This document shows positions 5,478 to 14,972 of a stretch of 21,516 bases of DNA, in pieces. Source of the DNA: Mxb001 sp046046455 (GTDB lineage Bacteria > Actinomycetota > Actinomycetes > S36-B12); assembly GCA_046046455.1 (NCBI GenBank), contig JBJOJS010000079.1:1-21516 (forward strand). Reading direction: 5' to 3'. A model generated the notes under the pieces. It was given only the letters and a program-made list of their open reading frames with translations, was not told the DNA's origin and ran no database searches. Positions within the stretch are counted from its first letter, which is position 1; each line of letters begins with the position of its first letter. The position numbers were made by a program, and so were the translations under genes.

Positions 5478-8400
5478 CTACCACGAAACGTCGAAGTGCT
5501 TATGCCCCAGGATCGGGCTCTTCACCGAGATGGCGATATCGCAATGGTCGCTGGGCTGGCCCGTGATCTCGCAATCCGCCGTTCCCTCACCGTCGGCCAC
5601 CTTGATATCGGCATAGAGATCCGCCACAGCCGATGAGGGTGCCGTCGTGTCCATCGAGAAGTCGAAGGTCACATTGATGCGCGCCGTGCGGTGATAGCGG
5701 TGGCCGAGGACCTTCCAGGACAGGCGATTCTCGAAGAAGAAGTCCACACCGCCCGCTAGCTCGTGGCTGTTGGCGTCGTAGTCGAGGTAGAGATCCTCCG
5801 TAATCGACCCATGCGTGTAGTCGAACCTCAGCTGGAGTTGCTCAAGTTCGCCACAGTTCATGTTCATGAGGTAGTCGAAGTCGAGAGACGTCTTGTTGCC
5901 GAGTGTGCCGACTCCGTTGGCGTCGATGTCGAACTTCGAGCAGTTGTTGTCGTCGACGTCCATGTCCATGTCGAAGCTGAGTTCCTGGACCTGGAGTCCC
6001 TTCGCACTGCTGCTCGACCACGCCCAGTCGGTGAGGTCGGCGCTTCCATGGACGTGCACGCCCTCGTCGTTGCCCTCCATGTCGAACTCGCCGTTGAAAC
6101 TGCCGTTCGGGAGTTCCATGTCGGCCACGTACGACACCGAGCTATCCGTGGGCGTCACCAGGACCGACATCTCGAGGTCGCGGTAGTCGACGCCACCGAC
6201 GTTGAGCTCGGTGACGGCGACGTCGCCGATGAACTCCGGGACTCCCGCATCGTCTTCGGTGATCTCCAGCAGGAAGTGCACGGTCCCGTCTCCGACCTTG
6301 CCATCGAACTCGATGGACTCACCCATCGGTACGACGTAGTCGCCGATGGCGCACCCGCGGGGTGCGACGTTGATGGAGAAGTCCGTCGCCTTCAGGGCTC
6401 CATCGGCGATCTCGACACCACTCTGGCCGTCGACGCCGAGGAAGTCGAACCCGAAGCACGGATCCGCCTCATCGACGTTGACGTAGGCATCGCCCTTGAT
6501 CCAGCTCGTGCCGAAGAGCAGGTGCGAGACCCTCGTCGGATCCTGGTAGACGGTCGCCTGCAGGCCGAGGCCGGGCTCGCCCTCATCGATCTCGACCGAC
6601 GCGGTGACAGCCCACAGGTGCATGCCCGGGATGCCGAAGGCGTCGTCCCACAGGTAGTCGTAGCCCGTCTGGGGATTCGTCAGAGGCGTGGTCACGCCCA
6701 TGATGTTGCCCGGAGTGAACGGTGCGTCCTGGCGCTGCGCCCCGATGACGATCGAATCCACATCGAGCACACTGCCACTTTCGCCCACGTTGACGGAGAT
6801 CGTCGGTGTCGAGTTGCTCGACAGCGAGCAACCGACCTCGACCTTCGACCAGTCCGCGCCCGCCCGGGCAGAGAAGGCCTGACTGGCCGAGCATCCATTG
6901 GAGATCGTCAGCGTGCCACTCACGTCCGCGGTCCCGGGGGTGCGCACCCACGCGGTGACGTATTGCTGCCCCGACAGCGGCGTGCTCAGGGTGCGACTGA
7001 CCGTCGAGATGGCATTGGTCGTCGACCCGGAGTTGGTGATCCGAGCGAAGCCGGTGCCCTCATAGGCGTCATCGCCACCACCGATGATGTCCATGGTCGT
7101 GGTCTGGACCTGGCCGTCGAAGTAGTCGCCCAGTGCCTTGCCCTCCTGGACCATCACCCCGTCGATGTACCACCCGCCGCCCGTCGGCACATAGAACCGC
7201 AGGGTCAGGGACTGGGAGGCCACCGTCGTGATGGTCGTGGATATGCGCTGCCACTGATCGGTCTTGCTGAAATCGGGCTTCGCCGTCTTGACTGTCCCCG
7301 ACGTGCCGTAGTCCACAGCCCACATGAGGTCGCGGCCCTGGTAGACGTCGGTGGCGGCGGCTCCAGAAGGCAGCCACACGTAGGCCGAGACGGTGTATTC
7401 GGTCTGGTTCTTGGCTGCCGACTTCAGGTTGTACTCGACATAGTTGTCGCCCGTCTGCCCGGATGCACGCACGAGTTCGGCTGCATGCGTGCCCGCGAAC
7501 CCGAGGCCAGGGGTCTGCACCAACTGGGTGCCCGCATAGGCGGTCCATCCGCTTACGCCGCTCTCGAAGGAGCCATTGCCGATGATGTTCGACTTGGTCA
7601 CGCCGTTGTCGGTCCAGGGGTTCTGGACGACGGTGACATCGTCAACGTAGACCTTGACCCCGGGGGTTGTCGTCAGCACACGCAACTGCATGTCCGTGCG
7701 CGACTTGGTGATCGGGAGCCTGAGATTGACCAATTGCCAGTCATCGTTCACCGTCACCGTCGTCGACGCAACATCGTTCGGTGTCGAGCCCCCGGATGCG
7801 GTGGCATCCATGGTGACGACAGCGTTCTTGCTCGTCTCCGTGCGCACCCAGGCCGAGGCCGAGTAGACCTGCCCGGAGCTGGCACTCTGCTTCCAGCTCT
7901 TGCTCACACCCGAAGCCGCTGTGCCCGACGTGGACATCGTGAGCACGCCAAGGCTTCCGTCATGGGCATCGGCGGGGTCGTCATAGACGCCCCACGACGA
8001 GCTCCCCACCGCGGTCCACGGATCGTCCTGCTCGATCTCGACCGGGGTCACCGTGACGGAGTCGACGAAGAAGGTGCCGGCGCCATTGACGCTGAACGTC
8101 GGCGAGTACTTCGTGAAGGGGCCACCGCTGGGTGCCCTGAACGTCGCGGTGACCTTGGTCCACGAGTCGTCCACGGTGAAGGAAGCGCTGTCTCCCTCCT
8201 GCAACTGCGGGCTGAGAGCGGACCCGGCCGTCTTGCCGCTGCCGAAGGTCAGGCCCACCGTGCCACTGATCGTCTTGCCGGCCTCGGCCTTGACGTTCGC
8301 CCGCACCGTGAAGGTCGACCCTGAGGCGACCGCCTCACTCGAGGAGACCACGATGGGTGCATCCACGCTGCCGGCCGCTGTCGTCGTCACCATGAGGTAG

Positions 8401-11400
8401 TTCGACGGGCTGGAGGAGCCGGTGCCGAGTTGCTTGGCGTCCAGGGCATCGTCCGGGACGTCGACAGCGGCGGTGAGGGAAGTCCACGAACTCGAGCCGT
8501 AGTTGTTGTAGGACTGAGCCTGGTACTGGTAGCTACCCGACTTCAGGTTGCTGTCCGTGCAGGTCGTGACTGATCCGGAAACGCTGCAGACCTGTCGACC
8601 GCTCTTGTCCTTGATCCGATAGCCATCGATGGTGGTGTACGAGGGTGAGTTGTTCGTGTAGGGACTCGACCACGTGATCTTGATCGAATTGGACGTCGCG
8701 AGTGCGGCCTTCACGTTGGTCGGAGCCGACGGCGGCCCCCCGTAGTAGACCTTCGGCTGCACTGCCGATCGATCCGATGAGGAGGCTGCCGACTTGGTCG
8801 AGCTCGACGAGCTCGACGCGGACGAGGATGGGGAATCGCTCACGACCACGGCGGTCGCCGACGAACTCGTTGGCGTGAAGGGGCTCACGTCCCGCGTGAT
8901 CAGGTCGTCCACGAGCACCGCCGAGCCTGCAGGGATGTTGAGCGAGGAGGTGAAGGTGGCGCGCGACCCTGCTGTGACAGGAAGCGTGACCACGCCGAGT
9001 CCCCAGTTCGGCCCGACCTTGAAGCTCGCCGACTTGCTCGAGCCGTTCTTCTGGCTGAGCGTCATCTTGACCGTCACCGTCGAGCTCGTCGTCGACTTCA
9101 TGTACGCCGAGAAGCTGCGCATACCCGTGGCCGGAGTGTCATCCGCATCCACGAGCGCGGTCCCCGAAGACGAGGTTGGCGTCTTGAGACGGAGCACGTT
9201 GGTGCCCGAGTGGGCAATGCTCGAGTCGTCGACCGCGACCAGGCCCATCTGCCCCGAGACGTACCACGGATCCTTCAGCGTGAGCCCCTCGAGACCCACG
9301 GCCACATCGTCGATGGCGATCCAGTTAGCGCCTGAGGTCTGCTGCAGTGTCAATCTCAGGGACTTCGTGCCCGTCTTGGTGATCGGCAGCGTGAAGAGCA
9401 TGCGCTGATAGGACGAGTTGGTCAGGGTCAGGTTGCTATCCACCGTGTCGAGGACGGCACCGTTGGCGTCCAACGTGGCCAGCGTCGCCTTGACCTGGGT
9501 CGTGCCGCCTGCCGGGGCCTTGATCCAGGCGAGTGCCGCGAAGCTCTGACCCGGATCCACGGTCGACGGCGCCGCCATCGTGTAGGACGTCGATGCCCCT
9601 CCCGGGGAGATGCGCAGGTACGCCTGGCCGGTCCTGGCATTGCCCGGGCTGTTGACCAGCAGCGTGCCCGCAGTCCAGCCCACGGCCGGCTGCAGTGCGC
9701 CGAGCGTGCCCGCTGTCTGCCCTGAGGTGGTCTCCGTCGCCGTCAGCGTCACATCGTCTATGAGGTACCCGGCCGTGTTGGCCACGCCATCGAACGCGAC
9801 CCTCGCCGAATTGGAGCCGCCCGCCGACGTGAAGGTGATGGGTCCGATCGTCTGCCAGCCCTTGCCAGCCGTGAATGAGACGTAGTGATCCGTGCCGGTG
9901 CCGTCGTACAGGTGCATGTTGCCGCCGACGGAGTCATCCGTCGCGGAGCGCACCCTCGCGGTGAGGTGGTAGACGCTCGAGGCGAAGGGCTTCAGCGACC
10001 AGTAGTAGGCGGAGCCGCCGACCCCCTGGGGGTCGAGCAGCATCACGTTGTTGGTGGAGTCTGCCGGATCCTGCACCACGTCGAGCAGGGCTGCCTTCGT
10101 GTAGTCGTCACCCGGGTACGTCGACCACGGAATGTGCTGCAGGCTCTGGTCATCCGCGTAGAGCGAGGCCGCGCTTCCCACGTCGGTGATGCCCACGCGC
10201 AGGGAGGTGGCGTCGGCATTCAGCATGTTGGTGACGCGGACATTGGTCCACGTTGTGCCCACCGAGAATGGCTGGACCGCCGTCTGAGTGCCCGAAGCAC
10301 CCGTGGCCGAGAGACGCAGATTGCCGCTCACGGTGCCGGAGGCGGCACGCAACCACACCGAATAGGTGTACGTCTCGTTGACATAGGCGTCGCGATCGAC
10401 CTCGGTCATGTAGGCCCAGTTGGCCGCACTGCTGCCGAGTTGGGCGTAGCCAGGGGCGGAGTGCGCCTTGCTCGAGTCGAAGTAGACACCCGACGCAGCG
10501 GTGGGAGTGGCGACGATGACGTCATCCCAGTAGTGGCCGATGAAGGCGCTGGACGACGAGCAGTACGAGTCCGGGAACTGGCCGAAGACACCGCTCGTGC
10601 GGGCATTGGAGGGCAGCGACACCGTCTGCGCGAAGAAGACGCTGTTGTTGGACAGGTCGACGACCTCGACGCTCACCTTGCCGCCGTAGCCCATGAGGTG
10701 CACTCGGTAGGACTTGCCGATGGAGGCGTTGGGCGCAGCGGCGATGCTGGTATCCCACCTCTTGAGGCTGCTGGTGTTGGTCGTGCTGCTTCCCGTGGCC
10801 TGGTAGAAGCCGCCGTCCCCGCCGTCCGTCTGGAGGCGGAAGACGTAGCCCTTGGCCGCATAGCCGCCGCCCGCATCGAGGTAGAAGCCGACGTTGGCGA
10901 TCTCGCGTCCGGCATCGCTCGGGAAGGAGATGACGGTGCTCATGTCGAAATCACCATCGACGTAGCCCATGCTGTTGTTGGCGAAGGACCAGTTGGCGTC
11001 GCAGCTGAATGTGTGCAGCGCCCTGCTTCCATTGACCGTCGTGTACGTGATGCCCTCGGTCGCGTAGTAGGGCTTGTTGCCCGCGTTCTCGAAGTCCATG
11101 ACGATGTCTGGTCGCCCGACTCCGGACATCGATGTCGAGGTGGGGCTCGAGACCGGACCGAAGGCCAGGTCGTCCACCGCGACGCGGACTCCCGCCGAGG
11201 CCTGCAGGTAGATCGTGAACGAGCTACCCGACGTCGTGGGAGTGATGTTGACGGTGAAGGGACTCCAGGTCATCCACTGCAGGGCGGTAGTGGTCTTGAC
11301 CACGGCCGCGTCCGGCCCCTTGACCATCGCGGTGAGTGAGGAGGATGTCTGCTGATCGGGGCGGGCCCAGCCCGTGAGCCGGTAGGTCACCCCGGGCTGC

Positions 11401-14400
11401 GCGCTGATCTGCACCTTCTGCATCGCGCCGGTGCTGTCGCTCACGCTCGTGCCGGTGTTGGTGATCGACATGACCTGTGTGTCATCGCCCGCAGAGGGGC
11501 CGGCATCCCCACGGATGATGGACAGGGTCGTGGATCCCGCGGGAGCCCAGAAGAGCGGGGTCGACTGAGAGTACGACGTGCCGCTCGCACCGGAGACACC
11601 CTCGAAGTTGCCGTTGGTCAGCACGTCGGTGTCATCGAAGCCTGGGTTGGGCAGCAGGTTGCCCGATGTGTCTCCCTGGAGCGTGGCGACGTCGGTGGGG
11701 AGCAGGCCGAGGGAGGCGCTGTCCTCGAAGCTGGCGTTGTCGATGAGGTTGTGCGAGGGAGTGCCTGCCTCGAACCCACCATCGGCGAAGTCGTTGGCCG
11801 GCTGATCGCTGTCGAAGGTGCCATCGAACTCGCTCGTGGACGGTGGCTCGAAGTCACCCTCGGTCAACACGCCCGTGTCATCGAACTCGCCTACGGACGT
11901 GGATGAGACGTCACCCATGACCGCGAGGCTGACCATCGCCTCGTTGTCTGTGCCGGCCTTCAACTCGATCTTTGCGTCGAACGGGTAGTGGTGGCTGCTC
12001 ACGGCCACCTCGCCTGTGGCGTCGAGGGCGAAGTCGTACTCGCTTCCGTCGGACTCCTTCGTGCGCCCGATCGACACGTCGATGTTCTGCAGGCTCACGC
12101 CACTGGCCTTGAGGTCGACGGGGACATCGAGGTCCAGGAAGAAACTGCCACTGGTCTCGAACCATCCGGTCGCCGTGAACGGCGTGTCCGTGTCGATGCC
12201 GGTGCCGAATGTCTTCATGAGCGAGCCGGGGATGACGACATTCGCTGTGAGGGAGTTCTTCTTCGGCACCAGGCTGAGGGCCTGGTCGAACAGACCCATG
12301 ACGGGCGGCGCAGAGAGGCCGGCGATCTTGGGGTCGATGTCGCTCCACGCGAAGCCGCTGAGCGTGGGCGGCTGCTTGCTGTCCAGGGTCAAGCCCTCGT
12401 GGTCATCAGTCGGCGACACGGTCCCGCCGGTCTTGGTCTGGCCGAGGACCTTGCCGAACTCCGTGCTGCCGACGCAGCCCTCCTGCTCGCCCGTGTCGAA
12501 ACTCAGGATGGTGACCTCGAAGGTGCCGCAGATCTGCACGTTGACCCCATTGGGGCCAGTGATCGAGGAGAGATCCGGCATGTCGAGATCCGGGATCGTG
12601 TCGCTGCGCTCACCGCTGAAGATCGTCACGGTGGCGTTGTTCATCGAGATCGTCGAGTCTGCCGGACCCTCCACCAGGACGGGATCGGCGGTCGTGGCAT
12701 CCCAGCGGACCCACGAGCCATCGGCGAGGAAGGCGCCCGTGGCATCCAGGTCGGGGATCGTCACACCCGCGATCGGCGGGATGCCGGAGACCTGGGAGGA
12801 ACCCCCCACATAGAAGATGTCGCTGTCGTCGGAGTTCTCGTCCTCTTCAGGGCAGTTCTCTTCGAGCGGGCAGTCTGAACTCAGGGTCAAGGTGGTCGTC
12901 AGCGTGATGCCGTTGGCAATGTCCCAGCTCACCTCGCCCGTCTGAAGCTCCCAGGCGTTGACGGACTTGGAGTCGTCGGCGTAGATCGTGCCGGAGATCT
13001 CGCTCACCGGGATGGACAGTCCGTCGTAGGGCTCCCACATCTCATTGCCGGTGCCGGCCACCGTGACGACGTACTCGCCGTTCTCCATCTTGGCGGTGCC
13101 ACTCAGCGTGATGACCTGCCCGCTCGTGGTCGTGACATTGAGGGTCACCGTCGAGCCCGAAATCGAGGCGGTGACCTTCGGCAGCGTCGAGGAGCGCGTC
13201 ACGGCGCCCCCTGCCGTTGCGGGCTGGGTCGAGTAGACGACCATGGAATCGGACAGCCACACGCCCGGTCCCAGCGCGGCGCGACCGCCGGGTGCGTCAT
13301 CGGTGTGCGCGCGCAGGATCATGCGAGGGGGTGTCGCCGACTGGCGCGGTCCGGCTCCAACGTAGGCGCCGCGCACGGGCACATCGGTGCCCTCCACGCG
13401 CAGGTGACCGGCCGCCTTCAGCGTGAACGGCCCGCTGCGGGGCAGGCCACCGGCCAGGACCACGCGGGACAGCCCCTTGGTCAGGACGAGTCGCAGATCA
13501 CGATCCAACTCGGCCGAGCCCTGCCTGGAGAACCTGGGCGTGAGTTCCACGATCGTGCTCGAGGTCCAGCCCTCCGGCATATCGACGAGCTGCTCGCCGA
13601 TCGAACCCACGGCGAGCCTTCCCGTGGACGTGCGACCTTCGAGGACGAGAGATCCGGCCGCCTGGCTGAAGAGCGTCGGGCGCCCGGAGCCGTAGATGTC
13701 GCCGATACCGGCGGTCGGGGCGAGGCGGAGCTTGTCGGGGCCGATGAGCGTCGCGTTGCCGCGGAGCGTGAGAGCGCCATCGACAAGGGTCATCGGCATG
13801 CGGACGTTCCACTGGGTTCGACCGCGAGCGGAGGAGATCGAGCCCGTCGCGCCGTCTGCACGGAGCACCAGACCGGACAGCCTCGGATCCTTGACGGGGC
13901 CGCCCTTGGCGCCCAGCAGGGTGGCGTTCCACGAGGTGCCATCGAGCACGGCAATCCGCACCGGAGACGAGATGTCGTACCTCGCGATGCGCACGCTTCC
14001 GGTGCCGCGGATACCCGGCTCCGCGTGGCTCATCATCAGGCGGGGGCGATCGAACGCCGCCCCGGGAATGTCGACGTCAGATCCGAGGCCGGTGAAGTTC
14101 CACGTGGGAGCTGTGCCACGGCCACGCACTCCGTTGGATCCACTGCGATAGACGCCCGACATGGCCACGGACTCTCCGGCGAAGAGCACGCTCCCGCGGC
14201 CCTTCAGGACGAAGGTGCCGTCGCCCTGCACGTTTCCGGACATGGTGATCCGACCCGCCTTAGCGGCGTCGACGACCTCGACCGTGCCACCGAGTTCACG
14301 GCCCGCCGGGGCGAGCGCGACGTAGGCGATCGTGTCGCCCTTGGGCAGTGTGCTCGCACCCCAGGGAAGCCTGATCCGGACGTTGCTCGTCGCCGTGCCC

Positions 14401-14852
14401 TGGCGCGGGATGCTGATACTGCCGGCGAAATCAGCGGGATCGAGCGTCATGCCCCCGATGTGGCCGGACCCAGTGGTGACGTCGAACGACCAGTCTCCGC
14501 CGGAGCACTGGGCCCAGCCGGCCACGCGCACGTCTCCGGGGCCATTCACCACGGCCCAGGTGCGCCCCGAACTGCCACCGCACTTGGCCGCCTCGCGCAG
14601 GTCCGCGATAGCACGGGCCCGCGACACGGGCGGGTGGGACGTGCGCGCGTTCGACTGCTTCACGTCCGACGTCTGCTGACCGGATGCGGGCTTCGCCGCA
14701 GCCTCGGCCTGTCCGCTGGACTTCGGCGGTGCGGGGTTCAGGACGATGCGATCGTCTCCCCTGTCCGCGGCGAGAGCCAGCGAGGGCACGGTGAGCATGC
14801 CGGCCGTCACGAGGACGGCGCAGGCAGAGGCAAGGAGCCGGTGAGGACGCAT
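5478..14852 (-). CDS. Giant secreted multi-modular protein with tandem carbohydrate-binding-like modules
   Basis: This is one uninterrupted frame of 3,124 codons from the ATG at 14852; a TTG nine bases upstream (14861) is also possible. The ATG gives a textbook signal peptide (MRPHR, a hydrophobic core, then ALA-A near residue 29). Approximate layout: 100-560 beta-rich repeats of unknown family; 560-985 further beta domains with an acidic Cys-containing loop; 988-1088 a string of N-x-x-F-E-type motifs; 1088-1235 a CBM4/9-like sandwich; 1245-1448 a concanavalin/LamG-like module; 1452-1998 four CBM-like modules; 2003-2030 a Ser-rich linker; 2040-2133 Fn3; 2138-2713 four more CBM-like modules; 2715-3124 an Asp-rich beta domain. 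I see no glycosidase or peptidase signature, no LPxTG and no terminal TM helix, so it is probably released or held non-covalently. Binding of polysaccharide or adhesion is inference. The M23 gene lies directly upstream on the same strand. Confidence 0.88.
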   Translation of the reverse strand: MRPHRLLASACAVLVTAGMLTVPSLALAADRGDDRIVLNPAPPKSSGQAEAAAKPASGQQTSDVKQSNARTSHPPVSRARAIADLREAAKCGGSSGRTWAVVNGPGDVRVAGWAQCSGGDWSFDVTTGSGHIGGMTLDPADFAGSISIPRQGTATSNVRIRLPWGASTLPKGDTIAYVALAPAGRELGGTVEVVDAAKAGRITMSGNVQGDGTFVLKGRGSVLFAGESVAMSGVYRSGSNGVRGRGTAPTWNFTGLGSDVDIPGAAFDRPRLMMSHAEPGIRGTGSVRIARYDISSPVRIAVLDGTSWNATLLGAKGGPVKDPRLSGLVLRADGATGSISSARGRTQWNVRMPMTLVDGALTLRGNATLIGPDKLRLAPTAGIGDIYGSGRPTLFSQAAGSLVLEGRTSTGRLAVGSIGEQLVDMPEGWTSSTIVELTPRFSRQGSAELDRDLRLVLTKGLSRVVLAGGLPRSGPFTLKAAGHLRVEGTDVPVRGAYVGAGPRQSATPPRMILRAHTDDAPGGRAALGPGVWLSDSMVVYSTQPATAGGAVTRSSTLPKVTASISGSTVTLNVTTTSGQVITLSGTAKMENGEYVVTVAGTGNEMWEPYDGLSIPVSEISGTIYADDSKSVNAWELQTGEVSWDIANGITLTTTLTLSSDCPLEENCPEEDENSDDSDIFYVGGSSQVSGIPPIAGVTIPDLDATGAFLADGSWVRWDATTADPVLVEGPADSTISMNNATVTIFSGERSDTIPDLDMPDLSSITGPNGVNVQICGTFEVTILSFDTGEQEGCVGSTEFGKVLGQTKTGGTVSPTDDHEGLTLDSKQPPTLSGFAWSDIDPKIAGLSAPPVMGLFDQALSLVPKKNSLTANVVIPGSLMKTFGTGIDTDTPFTATGWFETSGSFFLDLDVPVDLKASGVSLQNIDVSIGRTKESDGSEYDFALDATGEVAVSSHHYPFDAKIELKAGTDNEAMVSLAVMGDVSSTSVGEFDDTGVLTEGDFEPPSTSEFDGTFDSDQPANDFADGGFEAGTPSHNLIDNASFEDSASLGLLPTDVATLQGDTSGNLLPNPGFDDTDVLTNGNFEGVSGASGTSYSQSTPLFWAPAGSTTLSIIRGDAGPSAGDDTQVMSITNTGTSVSDSTGAMQKVQISAQPGVTYRLTGWARPDQQTSSSLTAMVKGPDAAVVKTTTALQWMTWSPFTVNITPTTSGSSFTIYLQASAGVRVAVDDLAFGPVSSPTSTSMSGVGRPDIVMDFENAGNKPYYATEGITYTTVNGSRALHTFSCDANWSFANNSMGYVDGDFDMSTVISFPSDAGREIANVGFYLDAGGGYAAKGYVFRLQTDGGDGGFYQATGSSTTNTSSLKRWDTSIAAAPNASIGKSYRVHLMGYGGKVSVEVVDLSNNSVFFAQTVSLPSNARTSGVFGQFPDSYCSSSSAFIGHYWDDVIVATPTAASGVYFDSSKAHSAPGYAQLGSSAANWAYMTEVDRDAYVNETYTYSVWLRAASGTVSGNLRLSATGASGTQTAVQPFSVGTTWTNVRVTNMLNADATSLRVGITDVGSAASLYADDQSLQHIPWSTYPGDDYTKAALLDVVQDPADSTNNVMLLDPQGVGGSAYYWSLKPFASSVYHLTARVRSATDDSVGGNMHLYDGTGTDHYVSFTAGKGWQTIGPITFTSAGGSNSARVAFDGVANTAGYLIDDVTLTATETTSGQTAGTLGALQPAVGWTAGTLLVNSPGNARTGQAYLRISPGGASTSYTMAAPSTVDPGQSFAALAWIKAPAGGTTQVKATLATLDANGAVLDTVDSNLTLTNSSYQRMLFTLPITKTGTKSLRLTLQQTSGANWIAIDDVAVGLEGLTLKDPWYVSGQMGLVAVDDSSIAHSGTNVLRLKTPTSSSGTALVDADDTPATGMRSFSAYMKSTTSSTVTVKMTLSQKNGSSKSASFKVGPNWGLGVVTLPVTAGSRATFTSSLNIPAGSAVLVDDLITRDVSPFTPTSSSATAVVVSDSPSSSASSSSSSTKSAASSSDRSAVQPKVYYGGPPSAPTNVKAALATSNSIKITWSSPYTNNSPSYTTIDGYRIKDKSGRQVCSVSGSVTTCTDSNLKSGSYQYQAQSYNNYGSSSWTSLTAAVDVPDDALDAKQLGTGSSSPSNYLMVTTTAAGSVDAPIVVSSSEAVASGSTFTVRANVKAEAGKTISGTVGLTFGSGKTAGSALSPQLQEGDSASFTVDDSWTKVTATFRAPSGGPFTKYSPTFSVNGAGTFFVDSVTVTPVEIEQDDPWTAVGSSSWGVYDDPADAHDGSLGVLTMSTSGTAASGVSKSWKQSASSGQVYSASAWVRTETSKNAVVTMDATASGGSTPNDVASTTVTVNDDWQLVNLRLPITKSRTDMQLRVLTTTPGVKVYVDDVTVVQNPWTDNGVTKSNIIGNGSFESGVSGWTAYAGTQLVQTPGLGFAGTHAAELVRASGQTGDNYVEYNLKSAAKNQTEYTVSAYVWLPSGAAATDVYQGRDLMWAVDYGTSGTVKTAKPDFSKTDQWQRISTTITTVASQSLTLRFYVPTGGGWYIDGVMVQEGKALGDYFDGQVQTTTMDIIGGGDDAYEGTGFARITNSGSTTNAISTVSRTLSTPLSGQQYVTAWVRTPGTADVSGTLTISNGCSASQAFSARAGADWSKVEVGCSLSSNSTPTISVNVGESGSVLDVDSIVIGAQRQDAPFTPGNIMGVTTPLTNPQTGYDYLWDDAFGIPGMHLWAVTASVEIDEGEPGLGLQATVYQDPTRVSHLLFGTSWIKGDAYVNVDEADPCFGFDFLGVDGQSGVEIADGALKATDFSINVAPRGCAIGDYVVPMGESIEFDGKVGDGTVHFLLEITEDDAGVPEFIGDVAVTELNVGGVDYRDLEMSVLVTPTDSSVSYVADMELPNGSFNGEFDMEGNDEGVHVHGSADLTDWAWSSSSAKGLQVQELSFDMDMDVDDNNCSKFDIDANGVGTLGNKTSLDFDYLMNMNCGELEQLQLRFDYTHGSITEDLYLDYDANSHELAGGVDFFFENRLSWKVLGHRYHRTARINVTFDFSMDTTAPSSAVADLYADIKVADGEGTADCEITGQPSDHCDIAISVKSPILGHKHFDVSW
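11601..11885 (-). repeat. Internal coding repeat: duplicated F-D-D-T...N-G-x-F-E units
   Basis: Within the giant gene, codons at 11847-11885 encode FDDTGVLTEGDFE and codons at 11601-11639 encode FDDTDVLTNGNFE, identical at 10 of 13 residues and 82 residues apart. Between them are further related pieces (EFDGTFD, ADGGFEAG, IDNASFED, LLPNPGFDD). Each resembles the conserved opening strand (N-G-x-F-E) of CBM4/9-type modules, but only the last is followed by a full module. Confidence 0.7.
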
Positions 14853-14901
14853 GCCCAGCAAGGTAGTGAGGCACGGGCGACCACGCCCACCGTGTCAGCA
14901 C

Positions 14902-14954
14902 GCCGGGGGTCATTCGGGCCAAACTCCCGTGCTATCACGGTATTGACCCCCGGC
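14902..14954. promoter_or_regulatory. Nested inverted repeat between M23 and giant genes
   Basis: Perfect 11-bp arms at 14902-14912 (GCCGGGGGTCA) and 14944-14954 enclose a 31-nt spacer, which itself holds a 5-bp hairpin, CCGTG-CTAT-CACGG at 14927-14940. It lies 18 bp after the M23 stop and about 50 bp before the start of the giant gene, on the strand both share. It could be a terminator for the M23 transcript, an attenuator-like leader, or an operator for the giant gene. The sequence does not decide between these. Confidence 0.5.
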
Positions 14955-14972
14955 TCGCGGCTTGGGCGCCCC

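Noticed and set aside
5478..5560. Sortase signal or C-terminal membrane anchor on the giant protein
   Set aside because: The C-terminus ends GHKHFDVSW with no LPxTG-like motif, hydrophobic helix or basic tail.
5763..8324. Very long plus-strand open frame (853 codons) opposite the giant gene
   Set aside because: It is antisense to well-formed beta-domain coding sequence; its translation is low-complexity Arg/Val/Asp/His-rich without domains. Long antisense frames are expected from third-position GC bias. The same holds for 9885-11339, 11988-12878 and 13305-15071.
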